14,298 bases of DNA, taken from contig CABULH010000038.1 in assembly GCA_902492455.1 (NCBI GenBank), positions 1-14,298 on the forward strand. Reading direction: 5' to 3'. Positions within the stretch are counted from its first letter, which is position 1. Each line of letters starts with the position of its first letter. Of this stretch, positions 6,566 to 14,298 are shown piece after piece. The notes beneath the pieces are model-generated. The model did no database searches and was not told the origin of the DNA. It saw only the letters and a program-made list of their open reading frames with translations. The stretch is from an uncultured Oscillospiraceae bacterium (GTDB lineage: Bacteria > Bacillota > Clostridia > Oscillospirales > Acutalibacteraceae). The translations under genes and the position numbers were made by a program.

Positions 6566-7852
6566 TTAAGAGCAGCCTCCGCCGGACGCTCCCTCCCGTA
6601 CTCGGCGCACATAGGAGGCATACGCCGTATAAAGCTCTTCCGTATCCGCGCCGCCCAGATCCATCCGAACCCCCGGTTCATTGAGCAGTCCGGTATATTG
6701 ATAGCCATACACCTGCTCCAGCATGTCATAACAACGGATTTCCCGGATAAGCGCCTCGCATGTCTTGGGCCGCAGCCCTTCGCCGATGGGGAAGTCGAAT
6801 ATCTCCATGTCTACCCAGAAGTGGGTGCCCGTTCCTGCGCACATCTCGGCGATTTGGGGAATATTGTTTTCGCTGCGGGCAAAAGCGAAGGGAATAAGGA
6901 TATCGAGATTCTCTAAAATTCCTCTCCATTCTTCTCGATACCAGTCCATATGAATGTTATTGGGAGCCAGGGCCACCGGTTTGGTTGGAGTTAGGCTATG
7001 TGCAAAAGCCTTGTACTCCCGAAAAAAGTTCTGAATATCCCTGTATTTTTCATCCGGCACCGGGTCGTATTCGTAATACAGCGCACCCCAGATTTCCTCG
7101 GATATGTACCACCCGTAAAAGGAAGCGTGATGGCCGTATCGTTCATATAACTCCCTGGTCACCCGCTTATGCCATTCCAAGGACTCGGGGGAGAAGTCAA
7201 ACCAGGCGTACAGCCCCACTCCGGGGAATACCGCCATGCCGCACTCATCTGCGGCGGAGAGAATCGCTTCTATGGGATCCACGGCGGCAATGGGCATCCG
7301 GTTTGGATAGAGGGTGCTGTCATAGAATGCCCTGCCGTCATAGGTACTGGCGGTTATGCTGTGCTGATACGCATAATGCGGGCTGTCAAACACATTCTGG
7401 ATCAGGATGGTGGTTACGCCGATTTTGTGCATGGAGTATATCTGCTGTTTCCATCCTTCATCCGTCAGCTTCCGCAGTCCCGGATTAAAATAACGCGCTT
7501 CTTCCTCGCTCCAATTATAGATGCTGACCCAGCAACCGTCCAGTAAGCGGGTAGAGACCACATCTGACTTCACGATTTCATAATCCAGCGACTGGATTTC
7601 CAGCAAGTGATTCTGCATATCCCAAAAGGAGATTTCGAGCCAGATTTTTCCGGCCGCTCCTGATAATGTAGGATAGATCTTGTTAAGCTCCAACCCGCCC
7701 TTGAGGGAAAATTGTCCGGCGTGCCTCCGTTCTCCGTCAGCGGTAACAATCTCTGCGCGGAGTATGGCGGCACTGTCGGTGGCCACTCGAAGTTCCAGCC
7801 GGCTGTTAGTGGAAATTCGCCTGGCGGGAATAGGCGTGCAATAGTTGTTCAT
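6566..7852 (-). CDS. DUF4434-type TIM-barrel glycosidase-like protein
   Basis: 428 residues with no signal peptide, so probably cytoplasmic. Residues 1-100 form a beta-rich N-terminal domain (RLELRVATDSAAILRAEIV). From about 101 on there is a TIM barrel of DUF4434 type: LLDGCWVSIYNW, WKQQIYSMHKIGVTTILIQN, AVFPGVGLY, and FYGWYISEEIWG with Glu252/Glu253 at the place of the acid/base. WVDMEIFDF puts Glu350 at the place of the second carboxylate. DUF4434 proteins are glycosidase-like by fold, but I know no fixed substrate. The start is supported by AAGGAGAGG seven bases upstream. It begins 30 bases after the GH31 stop, so the two are almost certainly co-transcribed and may act on the same oligosaccharide. 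It is the last gene of the run. Confidence 0.8.
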   Translation of the reverse strand: MNNYCTPIPARRISTNSRLELRVATDSAAILRAEIVTADGERRHAGQFSLKGGLELNKIYPTLSGAAGKIWLEISFWDMQNHLLEIQSLDYEIVKSDVVSTRLLDGCWVSIYNWSEEEARYFNPGLRKLTDEGWKQQIYSMHKIGVTTILIQNVFDSPHYAYQHSITASTYDGRAFYDSTLYPNRMPIAAVDPIEAILSAADECGMAVFPGVGLYAWFDFSPESLEWHKRVTRELYERYGHHASFYGWYISEEIWGALYYEYDPVPDEKYRDIQNFFREYKAFAHSLTPTKPVALAPNNIHMDWYREEWRGILENLDILIPFAFARSENNIPQIAEMCAGTGTHFWVDMEIFDFPIGEGLRPKTCEALIREIRCYDMLEQVYGYQYTGLLNEPGVRMDLGGADTEELYTAYASYVRRVREGASGGGCS

Positions 7853-7882
7853 CGGCTACCTCTCCTTCTCTGTATCGTTGTC

Positions 7883-9826
7883 TTATTGAGCGCCGACGTG
7901 GTGAACAGCGGCAATTGTATAGCGTGGATTGTTTTCTAAGTAACCGGTATCGTCCACCGGCAGGACCTTGTACGAAGCTTCAGCGGTCACGCCATCATCT
8001 ACTATCAGTGGAAATCGGCAGCCTTCCGTATTGCCATAGCACAGCAGCGTCAGAGAGAACAGCGTGTCCTTATCCAGCTGTTCCACTGGTTCTGCCAGGG
8101 GTAGAATAGAACCGTCCCGCACCAAAACAGGCATTCTTTCAGAGGAAAAATCTACACACCTTCCACCTTCGTAACAATCCTCGGTATAAAAATCCACCCA
8201 TCTTCCTTTAGGCAAATACACCTGTCGCCCCTGTTGTTCAGCCGTCATGGGGGCGATGAGCAGGCAGTCACCCACCAGGAACTGATCATCCACCGGGTAA
8301 GTGGCAGAGTCCTCCGAATAATCCGCTACAAGGGGGCGGATAGGCGCTCGACCGGTGGTGTAATAGGTATAAAAAGCGCTGTACAGATAGGGAATCAGAC
8401 GCATGCGCAGCTCCAGCAAGTGCCGCACCTCATTGGTGCAGTCAAAGTCCAGCCAAGGGAAATGATCCAGATACCAGGCATTAATCATGGCGGCCGGTGA
8501 GAAAACCACCGTTTCCAAACGACGGATAAAATCTTGTTTATTCCGGCCCTCCCGAACCTCGGGAACCCACAGGAGCCCGGAAAGCCCCGCCGAGGCCATT
8601 CCCCGGATAAAGGCCTTGTGTTCGTATAAATCGCTGTACAAATGGAAGGGATAGGAGGCGGCACAGGCCCCCATGTTCCGTACTTGAGACCAAGTGCGCC
8701 CGCTTCCCAAAGCCGAAAGAATGGCTTTGGCGTACAGGGTGCCGTAAAGGCTGTGCATCTGGTCCCCTGGAATCCCGGAGGGAAAAACAGCGGTATCGGG
8801 GAAAGACCATGAGCCGGTAAAATCCGAGCCATCGCATTCGTCCAGCTTGAACCCGTCGATTTCCTTCTCCACGAATTGTTCCCGATGGTATCCGGCGAAA
8901 AGGCGCACAGCCTCTTCCTCTGCGAAATCTGGGACCAGACCGTCCCAAACCAAAAAATCTCCGCTGAAGGGATACAGGGATTCATACAATGGAGATTCCG
9001 GATGCACATAAGCATGCTCCCATAGATTGATGTGGAAGCCCGCTTCCCGTAAAGCGGCTGTCATGGCCGCCGGATCTGGAAATCGTTCCGGATCAAACTC
9101 GAAGGAACAGGAATAGCTGCGGGTCTGCCAGCCCGGTTCCAGCCCTATGACAGAGCAGGGAATATGATCCCTTCGAAGAGCCGCTGCTGTTTCTAACACC
9201 TGAATTTGGGTATACCGGCTGTAGCAGCGGTAAAATACGCCTAATCCCCAAAGAGGCGGCATGGCGCCGCCGCCGGAAAACAAATTGTATCCCGCGACGG
9301 CCTCCCCGGTAGTAGCTCCCTGGAATCGGTACAAGGTCACCCCTTTGGCGACGGGTATGTCTATAATCATGACAGTGTCGCCTGTTAACTCCTTGGCGCT
9401 GTAGAGTTCCTCGGTAGAAATACCGATCTCCCGCCGCTGCACGGTTCGAGAGCCGCCCTTTCGGCGATAACCGCAGTAAAAAACGGCTTGCCTGGCGGTG
9501 TCCACATATATCCCCCACCCTCGATTGGTGACGAAGAATGGGACCGGTGCATGGGAATCCCCGCTGGGAGACAGAGCATCGGCATTGGGACGCAGTGCCG
9601 CCTTCCCAGCGGTAAAATCGAAGCGGTGCATCTGCAGCCCGAAACCAAAAATATGGGTTCCTTCCTGAAGAGGAAATTCCACTCGGCAGCCGACATCCGT
9701 TTCAAAAAATTCCAAGTCCGCCCATGCGCTGGCCGGCTTTTTTTCCACTGGTATTTTGGAATCCGGCTTGAAACGGCAGGGAGTAACGGCCTCCGGAGTA
9801 CCAAAAACAAATTTTTCTGCTGTCAT
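7883..9826 (-). CDS. Glycoside hydrolase family 31 (alpha-glycosidase)
   Basis: 647 residues (651 if the ATG at 9838 is used). I prefer 9826 because AAAGGATGG lies upstream with workable spacing, whereas at 9838 the purine stretch touches the start. GH31 landmarks in order (numbered from 9838): MPPLWGLGVFYRCYSRY (193-209), the nucleophile region IDGFKLDECDG with Asp333, the acid/base region HLYSDLYEHKAF with Asp403 (70 residues later, normal for GH31), RLIPYLYSAFY, LLIAPM, and the C-terminal sandwich opening YLPKGRWVDFYTED. The nucleophile motif is KLDE rather than the WxDMNE of typical alpha-glucosidases, and LLWVPEVRE replaces the usual DIGGF, so this is a divergent subfamily of unknown specificity. 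There is no signal peptide: it acts on imported oligosaccharide. Operon partner of the DUF4434 gene. Confidence 0.9.
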   Translation of the reverse strand: MTAEKFVFGTPEAVTPCRFKPDSKIPVEKKPASAWADLEFFETDVGCRVEFPLQEGTHIFGFGLQMHRFDFTAGKAALRPNADALSPSGDSHAPVPFFVTNRGWGIYVDTARQAVFYCGYRRKGGSRTVQRREIGISTEELYSAKELTGDTVMIIDIPVAKGVTLYRFQGATTGEAVAGYNLFSGGGAMPPLWGLGVFYRCYSRYTQIQVLETAAALRRDHIPCSVIGLEPGWQTRSYSCSFEFDPERFPDPAAMTAALREAGFHINLWEHAYVHPESPLYESLYPFSGDFLVWDGLVPDFAEEEAVRLFAGYHREQFVEKEIDGFKLDECDGSDFTGSWSFPDTAVFPSGIPGDQMHSLYGTLYAKAILSALGSGRTWSQVRNMGACAASYPFHLYSDLYEHKAFIRGMASAGLSGLLWVPEVREGRNKQDFIRRLETVVFSPAAMINAWYLDHFPWLDFDCTNEVRHLLELRMRLIPYLYSAFYTYYTTGRAPIRPLVADYSEDSATYPVDDQFLVGDCLLIAPMTAEQQGRQVYLPKGRWVDFYTEDCYEGGRCVDFSSERMPVLVRDGSILPLAEPVEQLDKDTLFSLTLLCYGNTEGCRFPLIVDDGVTAEASYKVLPVDDTGYLENNPRYTIAAVHHVGAQ

Positions 9827-9901
9827 ATTGTCTACCATCCTTTATGTGAACCGATGCTCTTCGGCAATGGTCCCAGCAATGATTTTGACTGAACAAGTAA
9901 A

Positions 9902-9925
9902 CGGAGGGCGCCGCGGCGCCCTCCG
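9902..9925 (-). terminator. 24-bp perfect GC-rich palindrome, probable terminator or attenuator
   Basis: CGGAGGGCGCCG (9902-9913) is followed directly by its exact reverse complement (9914-9925). On the - strand GTTTACTTGTT follows, a poor T-run. It sits in the 223-base gap after the barrel gene and 75 bases before the GH31 start, so it may end the upstream transcript or reduce read-through. Confidence 0.55.
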
Positions 9926-10049
9926 CAAAAAGAATCGTCATAATCCAACGGTCAGTTCAGAACCGCTTCCCCTATATAAGAGCTGAGTTTATTTGGAATC
10001 TTGGGTGAAAAGCAGCCTGCTGCCGGCTGGATTCGGGACAAATTTTGCC

Positions 10050-11240
10050 TCACAACAGGGATTCCAATTGAAGCAGCCCATACATATTGGGCGCGTTGCA
10101 CCATCCGGTATAAACCGAATACATACCGCCCTCATCAATGGGATTGTTCTGATCCGCTCGTCCGGCCCAGCATTCCTTTTCCACATCGTAAGATCCCCGC
10201 CAGGCGCCGTCCCACAGAGGGGATTCTCCTCGGCACTGGATGTTCATCAGGAAGCTACCCAGTTTTTTGGCCGCCTCCAGGCTTCGCGAATCCCCGAGAA
10301 CCCGATACGCCTCGGTAAAGCCCATCAGAGCAAAGCCTTCGGTATACACTAAATCGCATAGATTCTCCTCTTCCTGCAGAGAAGCGCCCAAGGAATCGGG
10401 AGAGCAGTTAACAATGGCGCCGCTTTTATGCTGGAGGGTGAGAAGGAATTGCAGCACCCGTTCCAATGCTGTGCGGACTTCCTCGCACGGGTCGTACCGC
10501 ATTACCCGGGCCAGGCAGAACAGCGCGATGGCGCTCTCGGAGGATACCGGCCGCCAATCTTCGCTTTTGTGGATTTCATAAGTGGTGGTGAAGCGGCCGT
10601 TTTCTTTCTGTAGGGGCAGCACATACTGCAGCGCCTGACGGGCGCTCTTTCGATAAACCTCTTTTCCTGTCAGGGCGGCGCACTGAGCCAGCCCGGCGAT
10701 CAGCCAGAAGAGGAAGCAGGGCCCCTTGTAAAGGCTCTGGGTTACGCCGCGATCCCGACGAAAGTAGGTTCCCTCGGGAAGCTGCATCCCCATCCAATAG
10801 CCGGCCAGCTTTTCGGCGCAGGCAAGCAGGCGGGAATCCTTGGTTTCCTCGTACATATCCAGCAGGGCAATCAGCACCTTACCGTTGTCGTTCTGATACC
10901 GGGCGTTGCCGGTGGCATCCTCAATCCAGCCGTCGAACAGGTAAAAGGGGAAGCTGCCGTACCACACGGACAACTCGTCTGTATCCTGCACCTTCAGGAG
11001 CCAGCTGACGAAGTTTTCATAAATATCCGTGCGGTTCTCGTCTCTGTTGAGACGCCGGTTGAGCAGTAGCACCCGGGCCATCTCACTGGTGCAGTCGGGA
11101 CGAGTCCAGCAGACGCGCTGGCCGATATTGATCCGGATGCGCTCATACACGCCGCAGGAACCACGGTTAAAGGTGAGCATCTGGTTTTCCATCCAACTGA
11201 GACAGCGCTCCACGCTGTCCGCAATTTGTTGTTTATCCAT
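10050..11240 (-). CDS. Predicted alpha/alpha-barrel carbohydrate-active protein, uncharacterised
   Basis: 396 residues, no signal peptide, rich in Trp, Tyr and paired helices (ALLDMYEETKDSRLLACAEK, then AALTGKEVYRKSARQALQYV, then EAYRVLGDSRSLEAAKKLG). This repeating helical-hairpin pattern with conserved turns (ARYQNDNGK, RPVSSESAIALFCLARV, DLVYTEGFAL, NPIDEGGMYS) is that of six-hairpin (alpha/alpha) toroid enzymes, a fold that includes GH88/GH105 hydrolases and epimerases. I cannot place it in a named family or point to a catalytic residue with certainty. AGGAG lies 11 bases before the ATG at 11240. It begins 44 bases after the stop of the upstream paralog gene, so it is likely in the same transcript as the surface proteins. 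A role in glycan breakdown is inferred from fold and from the GH31 neighbour. Confidence 0.72.
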   Translation of the reverse strand: MDKQQIADSVERCLSWMENQMLTFNRGSCGVYERIRINIGQRVCWTRPDCTSEMARVLLLNRRLNRDENRTDIYENFVSWLLKVQDTDELSVWYGSFPFYLFDGWIEDATGNARYQNDNGKVLIALLDMYEETKDSRLLACAEKLAGYWMGMQLPEGTYFRRDRGVTQSLYKGPCFLFWLIAGLAQCAALTGKEVYRKSARQALQYVLPLQKENGRFTTTYEIHKSEDWRPVSSESAIALFCLARVMRYDPCEEVRTALERVLQFLLTLQHKSGAIVNCSPDSLGASLQEEENLCDLVYTEGFALMGFTEAYRVLGDSRSLEAAKKLGSFLMNIQCRGESPLWDGAWRGSYDVEKECWAGRADQNNPIDEGGMYSVYTGWCNAPNMYGLLQLESLL

Positions 11241-11284
11241 GGAATTACAGTCTCCTCTGTGTTTATTGTAAGGAATAAAGGGGT

Positions 11285-12610
11285 TTAGCTTTTATTCTTC
11301 TTTTTGGCCCAGAAGTAGACGCCGATACCGCCTCCGGCCAGTACCACGACAATGGCCGGCACAATGACCAACCACCAGTTAAACGCGCCGTTCTGTTTGC
11401 TGGGAGCCGTCACGGAAGGGCTGGCGCCGTCCGAAGCGGGATTCGTCGGAGCTTTGGTGGCCCCGCCGGGGATCACCGGCTGATTGGGTGCCTGTGTGAT
11501 GACGGTGCCTCCTGCATTGCCTGCATTCTCCCGATCCGCATCCGTTTCCTCAGGCGGATTGGTATCCCCAAGCTTGAAGACCTCGCCGCCGTAGTACACG
11601 CCGAAGGTTACTGGGCCTACGGGGGGTTCGTTCCCGCTGCTCATGACGCTGATGTGGCAACGCAGCGTCAGGTTCTCGGATTTCAGGATACGCGCTCCGG
11701 TTCCGCTGACGCTTTCCCGCAGATCCACCCGCAGCCAAATGTTGCTGCCCACCATCTCGGGGCGTATCCGCAGCGGGTTGGGAGCTTCGCCGGTCATGAT
11801 GCTGTCGGGATTCTTGAAGTAGAAATACGGCCAGGTATGCGGGGCCAGCTGGGATACGTTGATGTAGACGTAGGGGGTGGTGATCCGAGAACCTTGGGGG
11901 AGATCCTTGAGAATAAAGCCCTCCGCCTGCGTGCGTTCCTTGTTGAGGGTAAAAACGCAGCGGTTGGCGGCGTCGGAAACCGGCGTAAAGGTGATGTTGC
12001 CGATGTCGGTGGGCTCTGTAAAATCAAAGGCGCCGGTGGCGCGGGAATCGTCCTCCTGGGTGCTGATGGAATCGCCGCCCAGCCAGATGGAGCGGAAGCT
12101 CAGCTTTTTAGACGCGTCGTTATCGTGGAAGAACTGGATGGATATGGACAGGATCTTTTTGTCCGGGCTCCATTTGCCGGCGGCTTCCAACGTCTCCTTA
12201 TAGGGGATTTTGATGGTGGAGCCAGCCTTGGTTTCCTCATTGGACTGGTAAATCTCCACGCTGGGATAGAAATAGCCGTCCAGGGAATTGTGAAATTCCG
12301 CCTTCACGGTGAAATCCATCAGGCTGTCGCCGGTGTACAGGTACAGATTGTCCATGGCGTTGTAGTCAACGTTATTGAACAGGTTGCTCACAAAAAAGGA
12401 GATAAAGCCGGAGGTTTCGCTTACCGCGTCGTTGCGGCTCAGGGTGTAGGCGCCGTCCGGGGTCATGTCCAGCTTGCCGGAGTTGGTGATAAAGGCTTCA
12501 AAGGGATATACCTTGAAGCCCTTGGCGCCGTCCCCCTCGGCGGCGGCGCCAAGGGAAAACAGCGGCAAGGCCAGCATAAGGGACAGCAGCAAAGCGGTAA
12601 TCCGTTTCAT
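11285..12610 (-). CDS. Secreted, membrane-anchored two-domain beta-rich surface protein (paralog 1)
   Basis: 441 residues. A signal peptide (MKRITALLLSLMLALPLF...GAAA) is followed by a beta-rich domain (about 30-190: KGFKVYPFEAFITNSGKLDM to IWLGGDSISTQEDD). A second, related-looking beta domain (about 195-345, FDFTEPTDIGNITF to FGVYYGGEVFKL) comes next. Then there is a Pro/Thr/Asn/Gly-rich linker and a C-terminal membrane helix (about 411-433) ending in KKKNKS. No LPxTG-like motif precedes the helix, so it is anchored in the membrane, not in the wall. Tandem paralog of the next gene upstream, with a 33-base gap; AAAGGAA lies before the ATG. Function unknown; the sandwich-like domains suggest glycan or peptide binding. 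Confidence 0.85.
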   Translation of the reverse strand: MKRITALLLSLMLALPLFSLGAAAEGDGAKGFKVYPFEAFITNSGKLDMTPDGAYTLSRNDAVSETSGFISFFVSNLFNNVDYNAMDNLYLYTGDSLMDFTVKAEFHNSLDGYFYPSVEIYQSNEETKAGSTIKIPYKETLEAAGKWSPDKKILSISIQFFHDNDASKKLSFRSIWLGGDSISTQEDDSRATGAFDFTEPTDIGNITFTPVSDAANRCVFTLNKERTQAEGFILKDLPQGSRITTPYVYINVSQLAPHTWPYFYFKNPDSIMTGEAPNPLRIRPEMVGSNIWLRVDLRESVSGTGARILKSENLTLRCHISVMSSGNEPPVGPVTFGVYYGGEVFKLGDTNPPEETDADRENAGNAGGTVITQAPNQPVIPGGATKAPTNPASDGASPSVTAPSKQNGAFNWWLVIVPAIVVVLAGGGIGVYFWAKKKNKS

Positions 12611-12643
12611 ATCAGTTTATTCCTTTCCGTTATCAATGGGGAT

Positions 12644-13798
12644 TCAGCGCTTTTTTCCCACGGCCAGCAGCAGCATCGCGGCGGCGCCCGCCAGCACGAT
12701 GACGCCCGGCAGAACCGTATCGCCGGTGGAAGGGGCCGGGGGAGCGGGCTCCTCCGGATCCTCGTTGGAGCCGGTATTCAGCTTGAACACCTCGCCGCCG
12801 CTGTATACGCCGAAGGCCACGGGTCCGTCGGGGGCGTCCGCCCCGCTCATGATGCTGATATGGCTGCGCAGGGTCAGGGTGTCGGAGCTGAGAATACTGG
12901 CTCCGTTGGCGCAGTCCCGCAGATCCAGGCGCACCCAGATGTTGCTCCCCGCCATCTCAGGCCGTATCCGCACGTTGGTTAGGATGCTGTCCGGGTTCTT
13001 GAAATAAAAATAGGTGGTGGTGAAGGCTGCGGTCTCGGATAGATGGATATAGGCGTAGGGCGTGGCGGTGCGTGCTCCCTGGGGAAGGTCCTTGACGATA
13101 TAGCCCTCCTGGGAGATGACCGTTTTCTTGATGGATACGGCGCCGGGATAGGCGGTGTCTGTCACAGGCTCGGCGGTCATGTTGCCGATAAAGGTGGGAT
13201 CGGTGAAATCGAAGGGTTGGACAATCGTCTGGGAATCGTCCTCTTGGGTGCTGATGGAATCGCCGCCCAGCCAGATGGAGCGGAAGCTCAGCTTCTTGGA
13301 TGCGTCGTTATCGTGAAAGAACTGGATGGAGATAGCCAGGTATTTGTTGGCCGGATCCCATTTGCCTGCCGCCTCCAAGGCCTCCTTGTAGGGAATTTTG
13401 ATGGTGGAGCCGGTTTTGGTCTCCTCGCCGGATTGGTAAATCTCCACGCTGGGGTAGAAATAGCCGTCCAGAGAGTTGTGAAATTCCGCCTTGACGGTGA
13501 AATTCATCAGGCTGTCGCCGGTGTACAGGTACAGATGATCCAGCGCGTTGTAATCCACGTTGTTGGACAGACAGCTCACAAAAAAGGAGATAAAGCCGGA
13601 GTTCTCGCTTACCGCGTCGTTGCGGCTCAGGGTGTAGGCGCCGTCGGGGGTCATGTCCAGCTTGCCGGAGTTGGTGATAAAGGCTTCAAAGGGATATACC
13701 TTGAAGCCCTTGACAGCCTGCCCCCCGGCGGCGGCGCCAAGGGAGAAAAACGACAGGGCCATGAACAGGGTCAGCAGCAAAGCCAGTGTCCGTTTCAT
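12644..13798 (-). CDS. Secreted two-domain beta-rich surface protein with sortase-like tail (paralog 2)
   Basis: 384 residues with the same plan as its downstream neighbour: signal peptide (MKRTLALLLTLFMALSFFSLGAAA), an N-terminal beta domain about 91% identical over residues 30-190, and a second beta domain clearly less similar (roughly 55-60% by eye). The linker is short and the tail is APSTGD (about 355-360), a hydrophobic stretch and KKR. This matches the (N/A)PxTG-type sorting signals of Clostridia, so it is probably attached to the wall by a sortase. AAAGGTAGG precedes the ATG at 13798, 27 bases after the stop of the upstream gene. Same orientation and tight spacing suggest one transcript with the neighbours on both sides. 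Function unknown. Confidence 0.85.
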   Translation of the reverse strand: MKRTLALLLTLFMALSFFSLGAAAGGQAVKGFKVYPFEAFITNSGKLDMTPDGAYTLSRNDAVSENSGFISFFVSCLSNNVDYNALDHLYLYTGDSLMNFTVKAEFHNSLDGYFYPSVEIYQSGEETKTGSTIKIPYKEALEAAGKWDPANKYLAISIQFFHDNDASKKLSFRSIWLGGDSISTQEDDSQTIVQPFDFTDPTFIGNMTAEPVTDTAYPGAVSIKKTVISQEGYIVKDLPQGARTATPYAYIHLSETAAFTTTYFYFKNPDSILTNVRIRPEMAGSNIWVRLDLRDCANGASILSSDTLTLRSHISIMSGADAPDGPVAFGVYSGGEVFKLNTGSNEDPEEPAPPAPSTGDTVLPGVIVLAGAAAMLLLAVGKKR

Positions 13799-13825
13799 AA
13801 GAATCCTACCTTTCTCTCTGTTTTG

Positions 13826-14298
13826 TCAAATTGCGCTGGGGCGGCGTTTTTTCACCGCGATTACAGCGATTACCACCGCGATGATACCCAGCAGAAGCGC
13901 TGCGGCGGATACGGGCGTCCCGGTGGAGGGGTTTGAGGCCCCGCCCGCTGTGGTGGAGGCCGTCTCCCCCTGGCTGGAGGAAGAGCTGGGTGCGGGGGGC
14001 TGGGTATCCGCTTTAAAGCTGGCGGAGATGACGGTATCGCCGGTCACGTTTTCCAAGCGGAAGGTGCTGCCGGAGGCCGCTTTTTCCACCCCGTTGATCT
14101 TCAAGGCTTCCAGCACATACCCTTGATCTGGGGTAATGGTGTATTCCGCCGAGCCGCCGTGGATCACGGCCTGCGGTCCGGTGATGGTTCCGCCCTCGCC
14201 GGCGGAAAGGGTGACGGTGTGACGGGTTGCGGCAAAGGTCTGGCCTCCCAGATACATCCCGCCGATTTTCAGCGTGGCGGGGAAGGCTCCCGGCTGGG
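13826..14298 (-). CDS. Surface protein with InlB-type beta repeat and NPSTG sorting tail (5' end outside window)
   Basis: Only the last 157 residues are present; the frame is open to the right edge (GAFPATLKIGG precedes the first internal Met at 14257). It contains one bacterial beta-repeat of the InlB B/Flg_new_2 type: HTVTLSAGEGGTITGPQ, then YTITPDQGYVLEALKING, then FRLENVTGDTVISASF. A Ser/Pro/Thr linker leads to NPSTG, a hydrophobic helix (AAALLLGIIAVVIAVIAV) and KKRR. This is a cell-wall sorting signal of the kind also seen in the next gene. These repeats occur in adhesins and large glycan-active surface proteins; what the missing N-terminal part does cannot be told. Confidence 0.85.
   Translation of the reverse strand, partial: QPGAFPATLKIGGMYLGGQTFAATRHTVTLSAGEGGTITGPQAVIHGGSAEYTITPDQGYVLEALKINGVEKAASGSTFRLENVTGDTVISASFKADTQPPAPSSSSSQGETASTTAGGASNPSTGTPVSAAALLLGIIAVVIAVIAVKKRRPSAI

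Noticed and set aside
6295..6729. A 144-codon open frame on the - strand overlapping the end of the DUF4434 gene.
   Set aside because: Its first half is the DUF4434 gene read in another frame, and its second half reads through the palindrome region. There is no ribosome site and no recognisable domain. The tail could only be real if the DUF4434 gene were frameshifted, and its current end looks natural.
11654..12982. A 442-codon open frame on the + strand antisense to the two paralogs.
   Set aside because: It lies opposite two well-supported secreted proteins, runs across the gap between them, is repetitive in Gly/Val/Gln composition and has no motif. A similar frame opposite 13043-13936 arises the same way from the duplicated GC-rich sequence.

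Overview
The window looks like an accessory region of a Gram-positive gut-type Clostridia chromosome (Oscillospiraceae-like; this is inference). The signs are AGGAG-type ribosome binding sites, GTG and TTG starts, moderately high GC outside the toxin cassettes, cell-surface proteins ending in (N/A)PSTG-hydrophobic-KKR sorting tails, and a Firmicutes-style Rhs/YD-repeat protein.

Left part (1-5305, + strand): a polymorphic-toxin locus. A very large Rhs protein enters from the left edge with its start outside the window. It has a ricin-B-like lectin domain embedded among its YD repeats and ends at 3501 in an AT-richer toxin tip. A strong hairpin follows, then a small HExxH (zincin-like) protein in the slot where an immunity gene would be expected. 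Immediately after it, in the same reading frame, lies a displaced second Rhs tip: a near-exact repeat of the end of the Rhs core (207 bp, 6 differences, all synonymous) fused to a different toxin, a papain-fold toxin 2-like cysteine enzyme. It is followed by its own small candidate immunity gene. Recombination between the two core repeats would delete 1452 bp (484 codons) and exchange one toxin tip for the other in frame.

Middle (5271-6565): the tip cassettes end against a decayed C-terminus of a serine recombinase. A gene-poor stretch follows, with a terminator and a thrice-repeated short motif. Then comes a small coiled-coil gene on the - strand with a clear terminator, and a non-coding stretch holding a perfect 26-bp palindrome.

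Right part (6566-14298, - strand): six genes in one direction. Reading in the direction of transcription they are: an InlB-type-repeat surface protein (5' end outside the window), two tandem paralogous secreted beta-rich proteins, an alpha/alpha-barrel protein, a GH31 glycosidase and a DUF4434 TIM-barrel glycosidase-like protein. The last three have no signal peptide and are probably cytoplasmic carbohydrate-processing enzymes. A 24-bp perfect GC-rich palindrome between the barrel gene and the GH31 gene may divide the run into two transcripts. The two paralogs differ in anchor: one has a plain membrane anchor, the other a sortase-like tail.
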